Positions 55,601-64,000 of a stretch of 64,000 nucleotides of DNA are shown in pieces. The stretch is from Ganoderma boninense (taxonomy: Eukaryota > Basidiomycota > Agaricomycetes > Polyporales > Polyporaceae), in NCBI GenBank assembly GCA_002900995.3, contig PJEW03000014.1, forward strand, positions 347,214 through 411,213, in the 5' to 3' direction. Each line of letters opens with the position of its first letter. Position 1 is the stretch's first letter. Position numbers and translations under genes: made by a program. Under the pieces are notes generated by a model that had not been told where the DNA came from, searched no databases, and saw only the letters and a program-made list of their open reading frames with translations.

Positions 55601-57039
55601 TCTAGTCATCAGGAAAAACCGTCCAGCGCTGAGGAGCCTTCAAGCACTGCCACTTTCTACAGGCACTCCAAGGCTCTTCAAGGCTCCTCAAGGTGCCTCA
55701 GGGTACTTGGGATTCTTCAAGATGCTCCGAAGGCAATCTTGATGCAGATTGTATACCAGAACAAGAATACAAGCACTGTGCAGAAATAGTAAGATGTTTT
55801 ATACAGTAGATACAAAATACACAGTATACAAGAACATCTATCTATATCACTACCTTAAGCAAGCATGAGATGTGCGTAGAGGAGTGAAGCTAGTCAGTTA
55901 TGGGCACATGGAAATACGTAGACGATGGAGCTGGTAACAGAACAACAAGGACTTGTACCGCCAACACGCAATGTACAAGAAGAGATTACATGATGACGAA
56001 GGGGACAGGGATGGATTCAGCAAGGACGAAAGGCAACACTCACGTTCTGCAGTAGTTGCACCAGCACCGAGGCCACCACGACCGTTGTCATCTGGGCCGC
56101 TCTCAGCAGTGTCGCGGGGGCAAATGGGGTTCTCATTGATGCGGTGACAGGCACGCTTGTTGGACATACTTTGGGACGAGACATCGGTGGTGTGAGCCGC
56201 TGGGGCTGGCGTTGGATGGGGGAAAGGGAGGGCAACGGAATGGGCTGAGGCAGAACTTGCATGCTCGGTCTCGACAAGGGATGAGAGTTGCGGGGGTCAT
56301 AGGGGTTGGAACGTACCAGAATTGTACAAGGTGTGGCGGACTGCACGACCGAATATCCTCGAGCTCCGTGTGGGGCGCCGTGTGGCTCGGAAGTTTCAGC
56401 GCAGAAAGCAATGCTGATATGAGACCCTCTCATCAGTGCCCGGGAAGAAGTAGGAGCCATTGGGCCCGCAAGAAAGCAACAATTGATAAAGCTCACCTCA
56501 CTGTTTCCTCGTGATCCTGGTGCTCATCCCGCAGCTCAACTCGTCTCCACCCTCGGCAGCCTTCACACAGCTGATCGCCCACCGCTTGCATCCATGCCAT
56601 GTTCAGAATGGGCTTCCCGTCCTTTGTGGGACCGAGGATGCCCGTCCCTCCACAAGGAATCGGTGTCGGGGCGGGAGGATGCCCGTCCCTCCACAAGGAA
56701 TTGGTGTCGGGGCGGGAGGAAACTGGAATTCGAAAGCCAGCGTCGTTCTGAGCTGCGCTGAATGTGGGGCGGCCATCCGGGGAGAGAGGGGAGGGCTGAG
56801 CTGAGCTGGGGATGTTAGCGAAAAGTTTAGCTGTTTGGTTTGGTCAGGCGCTGCCCGACCATCTCCATATGTGCACATGGGTTCGGCTACTCCAAGAGGT
56901 TGCGGTGAGGGATTGCGCGACAATGGCAGGCTGAGGGCAGAACAGAGAGAAAATGAGAGGAGGGGACACTGTTCATGCGGTTCCAAGGGACGCCGTTGGG
57001 CTCCAGCCAATTGCGCAACAGTAAATCAAAAAAGCTTAC
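55601..57039. other. No firm gene; Pro-rich reverse frames and a short tandem repeat
   Basis: A CAAGGCTCCTCAAGG-type minisatellite remnant lies at about 55665-55715. Reverse frames at 55898-56167 and 56017-56496 have a possible coding stretch (KRACHRINENPICPRDTAES; Pro/Ser-rich PYDPRNSHPLSRPSMQVLP), but no gene model can be built. Confidence 0.3.
56634..56715 (+). repeat. 41 bp tandem duplication
   Basis: GAGGATGCCCGTCCCTCCAC... occurs at 56634 and 56675, the two copies differing by one base (AATCGG versus AATTGG). Confidence 0.85.
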
Positions 57040-57114
57040 CAGCATTCCCATTCCATTCTCGAAGAACTGAAGCTCGCTTTGTCCAGAATCTGCATCAAAA
57101 TCCTCTGTGGCCAT
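57040..57114 (-). CDS. Candidate first exon of a reverse-strand gene
   Basis: ATG at 57112-57114 opens 25 codons (MATEDFDADSGQSELQF...) ending at a GGTAAGC donor. The peptide is acidic and lies downstream of a promoter-like region with an 18 bp palindrome at 57249-57266. The following exon cannot be located. Confidence 0.3.
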
Positions 57115-57248
57115 CGTGTTTGAGTTGTTGAGGCTGAGAGATCTGGAGTACGGAGAGAAGAGGGGGGCACAGAAAGGCTCACGGGGAAGGAGAGGGAGTG
57201 AGCTGCGACGGGATTTTTGGCAAAATGAGGTTGCCGTATAGTCAGGCG

Positions 57249-57266
57249 CTGGCACGAACGTGCCAG
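57249..57266. promoter_or_regulatory. 18 bp palindrome CTGGCACGAACGTGCCAG
   Basis: A near-perfect dyad. A sister copy with one change (CTGGCACCAACGTGCCAG) is at 58061-58078, and the flanks GTCAGGCGCTG and CTGACCATCTCCA recur without the palindrome core at about 56843. This pattern suits a protein-binding site; there is no proof of function. Confidence 0.4.
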
Positions 57267-57632
57267 TGCCTGACCATCTCCAGATTTGGAACAGGCTTGG
57301 GAGCGCAGAATTTCGAGGTCGCGGCGACGGGTTTGCACATATCGAGGCTATTTTAGAGGATAGGACTAGGCGGCTGAACGTGGAGAAGAAATATATGTGA
57401 GTATTGTTGCACAGTATTTCCCCATGCTCACCTGCCCCACCCCAACTCATCCTCGCTCCCGTCGGGGGTGTGCGGTGTTGGGTATCGCAACGCGGAAATT
57501 TGGGGACCGGTGTAGCGGATGTCAGTCAGCCAGGTGAGCTGGATCAGAAAGGAGAGAGGAGAGGAAGAGTTGGATAGGAACGGCGGCGACCAGGAGCTAG
57601 ACAGCAGACTGAGGGAACACAGGAGACAAGCT

Positions 57633-57714
57633 GAGACAAGTCGGTGCGTTAAGCGCCGACGTTGGTTGCTGTGCGCAGCAACCAACGTCGGCGCTTAACG
57701 CACCGACTTGTCTC
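57633..57714. repeat. Perfect 39 bp inverted repeat with 4 nt loop
   Basis: The stem runs 57633-57671 and 57676-57714 with no mismatch seen; the loop is TGCG. Frames diverge from it in both directions with the same first residues (NQRRRLTHRLVS), as expected from the mirror symmetry. Beyond the stems the flanks differ. Confidence 0.9.
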
Positions 57715-58990
57715 CTCCTGCCACCTCACTGTCGCTCACTCTGTCAGCCTTAAACATGCTTGTTCTCATTACATCTGCCGAGTTTTCGGCCAGCCTCCGC
57801 CTCACCGCGTGCACCTTTTGCTTGGTGCTTCCTCGACCATCCGAGTCCATCGACACTTGGTTCATCCGCCCTCGGAGACCCTCTCAAGACCGGCTCGGAG
57901 GTCTGGAACAATCGTTCTTGAACATATGGTACGTCGTTCTTCCTCACATATCTGAACCATCCCCTGCGCTCTCTATGAGCCATTCCTTGCATTTCCCCCA
58001 CCTTCCCGGAACGTTCGCGTGGATTCACGAGCCACTTCTATTATAGGAAGTGGTGGGGCACTGGCACCAACGTGCCAGCGGCTGTCCACTCGACTAAAAC
58101 AACTGCAAGCTGTTCACAGTCCAGCGAAGGGCAGAGTGCACAACCCAGGTAAGTCCCCTGAAATAATTTCTGGTGTCTGCGCTCTGTGCCACTGTTCAGC
58201 TTCGGACATGTCCAGGACACTGCCTCGTCTGCACAGGGTGGCATTCTGCTAGCTCCTTCTCCCCCTCCCCCATGCCCTTGTCAATGTCCACCACCCCCAG
58301 ACCATCCATGTTGGCGTGATGTGATGCCACCTCAAGCATCTCAACGTCGAGTACGGTCTCGCGTGAGCGCTAGGACGAGGATAGCTAGGACGAGGGCAGC
58401 TGGGACTAGGACAAGGAAACTGTGACTGCGAGACCATAGGTATGTTGCCTCCACTTCTCCATGCCCCACTTCTCTCCTCCCAACATGATATCCTTCCCCT
58501 CCAGACAACATTATTTCTAACAAGCACGCCGTCATCGCAGCAGCGTAGTCTGTCTCATCAGTGTGGACTGCTATGCCTGACCCTCTCAAGGCCACAAGTC
58601 CTAGTGCAGTGCCAGCACCAGACTAGATGGTGAAAAAGGTTCACCAAAATGCCCCGTTGTGAGCTTGATTGTGAGTGTCTCTTTTTCTGGCCCTTCACCT
58701 TGTTGTCTTTGCTACTGGCCATCCACACTGATAATCTCCTCTACCCTTCGTTTCTGAACATGACGCTGATCCATAGGCTTCCGCACCTCTCTTTCTAGAT
58801 TATTTCTCATGTGAACATGCACCTGTTTTGCGTGGCTGCGTACATCTCCTCTGTTGTTGGTTTATCTGTATGTTCAGTACTGTACACTTTGTAAGATGCT
58901 TGATGCCATGTAATTCTACGATATGCCCTCTAATGAGAAAACTGTTCTAACCCCATGTCTGCAACTTGGCATCTTGAAAGTGTTGAATGT
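57715..58990. other. No supported gene
   Basis: Forward frames at 57708-58046 and 58019-58252 contain a short protein-like part (CTFCLVLPRPSESIDTWFI), but no continuing exons. The remainder is intergenic-like. Confidence 0.3.
58061..58078. promoter_or_regulatory. Second copy of the GGCAC-N4-GTGCC palindrome
   Basis: CTGGCACCAACGTGCCAG, 812 bp from the first copy. Confidence 0.35.
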
Positions 58991-58994
58991 ATTG

Positions 58995-59185
58995 ATGTGG
59001 TATTCAAGGTCCTCAAGGTGCCTTGAGAGTGTCTTCAAGGTGTCTTCAAGGTGCCTTGAAGATTGATGTTTTAGGCAATGTGCCTTCAAGGCATCTCAAG
59101 ATGCTTGGCAGTCTTGGTGCCTTCAGTGCCTTCCAGCGCCTTTGTGCGCCTTCCAGCGCCTTCAAGAGGTCTCAAGGCTAAGTGG
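58995..59185 (+). repeat. CAAGGTGCCTT minisatellite
   Basis: Degenerate 10-20 bp units such as TTCAAGGTGCCTTGA, CTTCAAGGTGTCTTCAAGG and GCCTTCCAGCGCCTT. A related remnant lies at about 55665-55715. Confidence 0.7.
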
Positions 59186-59194
59186 CTTTTTCCT

Positions 59195-60284
59195 GATGTA
59201 TGTGTTGATGCTCATAGGGCCAAAGGCAGAGGCCAAGGAGCTAGAGCATGTCTGGAAAGCCAAGCTTGACACTAGCAAAGGCAAGAGCATCCATACGCCA
59301 AGCCACAACAACAACCCTGTCCTCAGCCTCGGCCCGTGAACTGGCACCGTTGTCCAGACAGCCAACCAAGCCCACAACCTCTGGCAGACCACTGTTGTTG
59401 ATGGCGACATCTACGCCATCTGGTTCTACCATGAATAGAACCATATCCACCAGGACCGAACCATTCTCCGTACGAGGGAGATCACATCCTCACCCGCGCC
59501 TTCTTCCTAGACTTCCGCTACCTGTGCCACAAAAGTGGCAACACCGCACACAGCTGCCGTAACATGCACACTCACACACAGCCCTCCAACGAGGATGAGG
59601 ACAAACTCGATAGGCTCATCACCTCAACCTGTTCAACAACTCCCTCACTCTCGTGAATGCATTCGCCGCCATCTCTACGAGCAACTGGCCCATCGCTATG
59701 TGTGACAACCAAGGGGTGATTCCCCCCGTAGTGATGACATCAGCTGCATCCCGCTCGTCGATGATGTCCAGGCTGAGGTGTTCCCCACCAGCCTCCTCCC
59801 AGCTGTGCCCACAGGCCGCACTGAGCAATTCAGTGAGTCTGTGTTTTTCCACAGACTCATTGAACTCTTCTCTCTTGATAGTGTGTACGACTGGTTCATT
59901 GAGCACAGCGACTACACCAGGATGCTTGTGGACCTGCCGTCTCCCTTTCCATATGACTGCACCGCTCTCGCACTTCACCACATCACCGCGTGGGCCGCCA
60001 GCCACAGCGTTGACCATACTCCACTGCTCAGTGAACTTGTGATGGTCTATGTCATCAACACACAGTGTCTGCTTGACGGGTGGCCGATCGACACATCCCT
60101 CACCGTGCCTTTTGCATCCGCCCCTGCTCACACAGCTGACGTCACTCCTAAACATCACATCCCACTTATTTCCTCTCATAAGGCACTATTTAACGGGCCG
60201 GTCTGCTCGTATGAGACTGCGGCGACTCTCAATGATGTTCCCATGGACTCCGAGACCGTTGATCCTGCAATGACCACTCCTTAA
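59195..60284 (+). pseudogene. Degenerate LTR-retroelement ORF upstream of a polypurine tract
   Basis: Early part: KELEHVWKAKLDTSKGKS at about 59236-59290, then TANQAHNLWQTTVVDGDI after a stop and a frame change. At about 59520-59560 there is a knuckle-like CHKSGNTAHSC in which the second Cys is Ser. The last 169 codons (59778-60284) are open: RLIELFSLDSVYDWFIEH, ALHHITAWAASHSVDHTP, VMVYVINTQCLLDGWPIDT. It ends 47 bp before a polypurine tract and LTR. Gag-like content is inferred from the knuckle and position; the C-terminal domain is not recognised and no reverse transcriptase is present. Confidence 0.4.
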
Positions 60285-60330
60285 CTAGTTTCATTTCACT
60301 TACTCACACATGTACCCACACGCTGGTCCA

Positions 60331-60341
60331 GAGGGGGAGGA
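60331..60341 (+). promoter_or_regulatory. Polypurine tract
   Basis: GAGGGGGAGGA directly precedes the LTR start TGTTACCACA. Confidence 0.6.
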
Positions 60342-60558
60342 TGTTACCACATATGACCTTACATATCATTAGTGCCCTGGATTAGATAAGCTACATATAA
60401 AAGGATTCTGATGTATGGGCGGTGGGACAAGTCTTCTCCCGCCACCCCACTAGTGTACCCGTCGCCCTCAATATAGGGCTCGGGGCTCTAGCCTCTGAGA
60501 AGCACCCCTCCTTGTGACATTACAGGAAGGGTGGAGTGTAGTCAAAGCTACTACCACA
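60342..60558 (+). repeat. Probable 3' LTR (217 bp)
   Basis: TGTTACCACATATGACC... to CTACTACCACA, with a TATA-like CTACATATAAAAGG near 60389-60402. TG...CA ends and the preceding polypurine tract support an LTR. No second copy is in the window. Confidence 0.5.
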
Positions 60559-61047
60559 GGGAGACGATGGCACTGATTCACAAGAATGAGGCATGTGTCC
60601 TTTCGGAGAAGCATACCACACCGGTGATGGACAAGGAAGTGAAATATTTTTGCATCTCACGTCGATGGAGGATGCAACTGTCTTCCATTACAAGTTGAGG
60701 GATGGTCCTATTGCAAACATGCCTGCTTTCGACTGACAGGCACTTTCCTTCATTTCCAACCTTGCCGTACTCACCCCATCTGACACTCTTGTCATCTCAC
60801 ACATTGACACCATGGTCTTCCCCCTCTCTGCCCTGCCCAGCTTTCACGCAGGGTCCAGCGACTTGTACCACAGTACCACATCTTGACGCAGACCTCGAAC
60901 ACCACAATCGACCTCCAGACAGGGGGCTCGCTGTGTCCGTGCGGATGCCAAGTGGCCGCATCGACGTGAGACATTTGAGGGCGCGTTTGACCTGTTGATG
61001 GCCCGTTTGTGACGTGTGCGATCCCGGACGTCCGTGCGGGCAAATCG
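60559..61047 (+). pseudogene. Short coding remnant with in-frame TGA
   Basis: Frame 60641-60886 reads SEIFLHLTSMEDATVFHYKL, then PIANMPAFD, TGA (60734-60736), QALSFISNLAVLTPSDTL and HIDTMVFPLSALPSFHAG. The stop fits CGA-to-TGA. Start and end are not found and the family is unknown. The rest of the interval up to the copia LTR shows nothing. Confidence 0.4.
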
Positions 61048-61398
61048 TGTTGAACATAGTGGGAGACACCCACTATGGGGAGGGCACTACACGCAGTGTG
61101 CACGCATGCTCACCTGGCTAGTGTGAGGTGGAGGCTTGTATCGAGTGAGGAGAAGAGAGAGAAGAGCTATTATCAATTAGAGCCAATGAGGGCCATATAT
61201 ATACTACAGGATGTACTGTATTACTAAGGCTATACAGTACGAGAACACACTGCCAGAGACATCTAGGCAGTGCGACACATGAGATGATCATGTGGGCGGC
61301 TATACAGCGCCTGTGCAGATAGATGAGATATCGGGCTGTGCCGATATCTATGTACACAGCTATGCTGTGCATGCTATGCTCGGCTATGCTGTTCAACA
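61048..61398 (-). repeat. Copia 3' LTR (351 bp)
   Basis: TGTTGAACA...TGTTCAACA, matching the LTR at 14816-15145. On the reverse strand it follows pol after about 50 bp, with a purine run (AGCGAGAGGGAG) as polypurine tract at about 61399-61410. Confidence 0.9.
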
Positions 61399-61450
61399 CT
61401 CCCTCTCGCTAAGTACGCACCCACAAGTACGCAAGCGGATATGGCGCTCT

Positions 61451-64000
61451 TTAGGCAGCCTTAGGGAAATGCAAACCAAGGTAGGGACGGAAGCGGTGGC
61501 ACTTCACAGTGCCCAAATTCTTGGTGAAAATATCAGCGGGATTGTTAGTCCCTTCGACATAGAATATGTCGGTGATGCCTCGATCGTACACTTCATGGAT
61601 GTAGTGGTAGCGAATGTCGATGTGTTTCGACCTTGCTTCCGTTACAGTGTTTTGTCCGATGTGAATGGAGCCTTGATTGTCTCCAGACAATGGCACTCGG
61701 TCAAGGTGATAGCCAAGCTCAGCAAGCAAGTTGTGAACCCAGACTATCTGGCGACTACAGTCGCTCATTGCCATATATTCAGCCTCAGTAGAGGAGAGGG
61801 CAATGGTCTTTTGTGCGCGTAAAACCCACGAAAATGCACAGTTTGCTAACTTTAGCATGAAGCCAGTTTGTGAGCGTCGAGTGTATGGGTCTGAGGCCCA
61901 ATCACTATCAGTCCCAGCTGTTAAGCCGAGCTGAGATTCGCCGTTATAAACCAAGGCGTATTTCTTGGTTCCGACGAGGTAGTGGCAGATGTGGAGTGCC
62001 TTGCTAAGGTGATCCGTGCTCGGGTTCGCAGCATATTGTGCCAGTTTGGTCACAGCAAAAGTCAAATCTGGTCTCGTACCCAGCATGAGGTAGAGCAGAG
62101 AACCAATGATTTTCTGATATCTGGAGCGAAGTTCCGGCGTGGACTGTTCTGTGTTGGGTGCAGGTATGTAACCCGCAGGGAGTGGAGTTAAAGCAGGTCG
62201 CGCGTTTGTCATGCCGCAGCGGTCCAATACTTTTTCCAAATATGCACGTTGATCTAAGAAGATCTTTCGACCTATGCGAGTAATGCGCATGCGCAAGAAC
62301 TCTTTGGCATCACCAAGATCACGGCATTCCCATTTCTTCATGAAGCGAGCTTTGAGAAGAGCTACAAGCTTCTTGTTGCGCCCACAGAAAAGCGCATTGT
62401 CAACATAGACGATTACAACTAGAAGTTCGCCATCTGAGTGACGTCTGTAGATGTACAATCCTGCATCGTTGGTGAGGCGTTTAAAGCCCATCAACTTCAT
62501 GGACTCAGACAAGGTGCGCCACCACGCTAAGCCTGCCTGTTTAAGTCTGTATAGAGCACGCTTCAATCTGAAGACTTTGTGCTCAGAGCCAGGGGTGCGA
62601 AATCCTTCTGGCTGCTCCAGGTAGATTTCTTCATCCAGTTTACCATATAGGTAAGCACTGCGCACATCGAGTCCTGAAATGTGCCAGTCCTTGAGTGCTG
62701 CAAGCGCTATGATGAGACGGACTGTCTCAAAGCGCACAACTGGAGAAAATATCTTGTCGAAGTCTTCGCCTTCAACCTGGGAGAAGCCTTTCACTACAAG
62801 TCTGGCTTTCTTACGACCGTCAGTTTTGACGTCAAATACCCAGCGGTTTTTGACAACCTTACGTCCTTTTGGACGATCGACCACATCATAAACATCACGC
62901 CTGCGAAGAGCCTCTAGTTCTTCGCAGCAAGCAGTAAACCACTCCTTTTGCTCAGCCTTTGGTAGGCTGGTGATATCACGGTAAGTCCACTCACGCACAT
63001 TAGGCAGTGGTACTTTCTCCCCCTCATTTGGTGGGATCGCTTTCGCGATGAGGAATTGGATGAGACTAGCTCCCCCTTCCCGACATAGTTGTGCCTCATC
63101 AGTTCTAGGAGCACGCAAGACACCTTCGACTTCTTCAGACGATTGACCTGATGACTCTTCTTCAGACTCGTCGTCAGACTCATCTTCAGACTCGTCGTCA
63201 TCTTCTTCTTCCTCATCATCATCGTCATCATCGTCTTCGTCGGGGTCTGGGCCATCTGGACTAGGAGCTGAAGGTTGAGGTTGAGGTAGGACGTATGCAG
63301 GTGTTGGGTCTGAGCCCGAGTCCTCCTCTTCCTCAGCATCGCTACTACTAGACGAGATTACAGGGGTAGGTTCCCTGTGCGTGCGCATCGAAGGTGGAAG
63401 AAAAACAGGTAGATCGCATTCAGCAGATCTCTGGCGTGATTGTGGAAGTGATCGGGTGTAACTAGGTCCGGGAACCTGTTCATCCCTCGAAGGAGGTGCA
63501 GTCCGAGAGCGACTCGGCTGTTCACCAATCATTTGTTTCCACGATCCCCGTTTCTCAATATCCTTAGAAATGTCTGTAGGGTGTCGTGATTCACCATAGA
63601 CATTGCCTTCGCGAACTGGTACTTTCCGCTCCCTCGCAGGCCGTCGCGATCCTTCCGCGACTTGCCTTTCAACCGGAGGAGGTTGCGGCGGCATAGGGTG
63701 TTGCACTACTGGTACATTCTCCCTGCGCTGTGCACTAGGTTGAGATGGTACAGGGGGTACAGCCGGAGCTGGTGCAGGTGCGACGTCTCGTGCCTTACCC
63801 TTGCCCTTTGTGGAAGGTTTTGTGGGAGGACGGCGTGGCTCATCACCGTCATCAGGGAGTAAAAAAGGAGCAGTTGCCTGGTCGACAGGTTCAACTGGTT
63901 CGGGCGCATCATGCTGCTCTTGTCGCTTCTTGTCGTGCGAGCACTTTGGAAATGAGGTCTCGTCAAACAATGCTTGTGCAGCAGTAAAGATGACGTTGTT
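61451..64000 (-). CDS. Ty1/copia Pol polyprotein (partial): linker, RT, RNase H
   Basis: The reverse frame is open from 61451 to the window edge (at least 849 codons); the true start lies outside. The first residues (VIFTAAQALFDETSFP) are the usual end of the copia integrase region. A long Pro/Ser/Glu-rich linker with an Asp/Glu run (DEDDDDDDDEEEEDDD, about 63190-63245) follows. The reverse transcriptase starts at RDVYDVVDRPKGRKVVKNRW and continues through FSPVVRFETVRLIIALAA, LDVRSAYLYGKLDEEIYL and the active-site box VIVYVDNALFCG, where YVDD would be expected. RNase H/C-terminal motifs are GSLLYLMLGTRPDLTFAV, SSTEAEYMA and NPADIFTKNLGT. The reading frame is intact, so the element is young. 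It copies element RNA into DNA in virus-like particles. Confidence 0.9.
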   Translation of the reverse strand, partial: NNVIFTAAQALFDETSFPKCSHDKKRQEQHDAPEPVEPVDQATAPFLLPDDGDEPRRPPTKPSTKGKGKARDVAPAPAPAVPPVPSQPSAQRRENVPVVQHPMPPQPPPVERQVAEGSRRPARERKVPVREGNVYGESRHPTDISKDIEKRGSWKQMIGEQPSRSRTAPPSRDEQVPGPSYTRSLPQSRQRSAECDLPVFLPPSMRTHREPTPVISSSSSDAEEEEDSGSDPTPAYVLPQPQPSAPSPDGPDPDEDDDDDDDEEEEDDDESEDESDDESEEESSGQSSEEVEGVLRAPRTDEAQLCREGGASLIQFLIAKAIPPNEGEKVPLPNVREWTYRDITSLPKAEQKEWFTACCEELEALRRRDVYDVVDRPKGRKVVKNRWVFDVKTDGRKKARLVVKGFSQVEGEDFDKIFSPVVRFETVRLIIALAALKDWHISGLDVRSAYLYGKLDEEIYLEQPEGFRTPGSEHKVFRLKRALYRLKQAGLAWWRTLSESMKLMGFKRLTNDAGLYIYRRHSDGELLVVIVYVDNALFCGRNKKLVALLKARFMKKWECRDLGDAKEFLRMRITRIGRKIFLDQRAYLEKVLDRCGMTNARPALTPLPAGYIPAPNTEQSTPELRSRYQKIIGSLLYLMLGTRPDLTFAVTKLAQYAANPSTDHLSKALHICHYLVGTKKYALVYNGESQLGLTAGTDSDWASDPYTRRSQTGFMLKLANCAFSWVLRAQKTIALSSTEAEYMAMSDCSRQIVWVHNLLAELGYHLDRVPLSGDNQGSIHIGQNTVTEARSKHIDIRYHYIHEVYDRGITDIFYVEGTNNPADIFTKNLGTVKCHRFRPYLGLHFPKAA

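Overview
This window looks like a repeat-rich, probably subtelomeric stretch of a basidiomycete (Agaricomycetes-type) fungal genome. Three things support this. Genes are cut by short introns of 42-60 nt with GT...CTRAY...AG signals. There are several transposon classes typical of these fungi: Ty3/gypsy chromovirus, Ty1/copia, hAT, KDZ-like genes, MITEs and long-inverted-repeat elements. There are also two 2-oxoglutarate/Fe(II) oxygenase genes of the kind expanded in these fungi, and one short TTAGGG-type telomere tract.

Layout. 1-0.8 kb: C-terminal part of a 2OG-Fe(II) oxygenase. 1.07-5.44 kb: a GC-rich higher-order tandem array with a basic period of about 387 bp (306 bp core plus 1-4 copies of an 81 bp sub-repeat). 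5.5-9.9 kb: one complete and one truncated copy of a non-coding element with 1 kb terminal inverted repeats; the truncated copy ends in telomere repeats. 10.07-12.8 kb: an intact two-exon gene of unknown function. 14.8-15.4 kb: a copia fragment. 16-20.2 kb: pseudogenes. 20.94-27.90 kb: a complete but mutated chromodomain gypsy element. 27.9-31.1 kb: a 5'-truncated hAT transposase with nine exons. 31.5-34.0 kb: a reverse-strand pseudogene split by a MITE. 34.2-35.6 kb: an intact TET/JBP-like oxygenase gene, followed by the N-terminal part of a KDZ-like gene. 36.1-39.0 kb: a second giant inverted-repeat element. 39-40.6 kb: copia gag and LTR. 41-45 kb: decayed reverse-strand genes. 46.2-48.1 kb: an AT-rich block with a cysteine-peptidase pseudogene. 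49.6-50.7 kb: a gypsy gag remnant. 51-53 kb: a nested TIR element. 53.3-60.9 kb: decayed genes, minisatellites, a perfect palindrome and a retroelement end. 61.05-64 kb: a copia element (reverse strand) that runs off the window.

Only two cellular-type genes look intact (10.07-12.81 kb and 34.24-35.60 kb). Most other protein-like segments are pseudogenes or mobile elements. Their internal stops fall largely at positions where a C-to-T change in a CGA, CAG or CAA codon would explain them. Known family links are hAT transposition, chromodomain-targeted gypsy integration, and the reported association of fungal TET/JBP oxygenases with KDZ transposons. Everything about the long-inverted-repeat elements and the tandem array is inferred from sequence alone.
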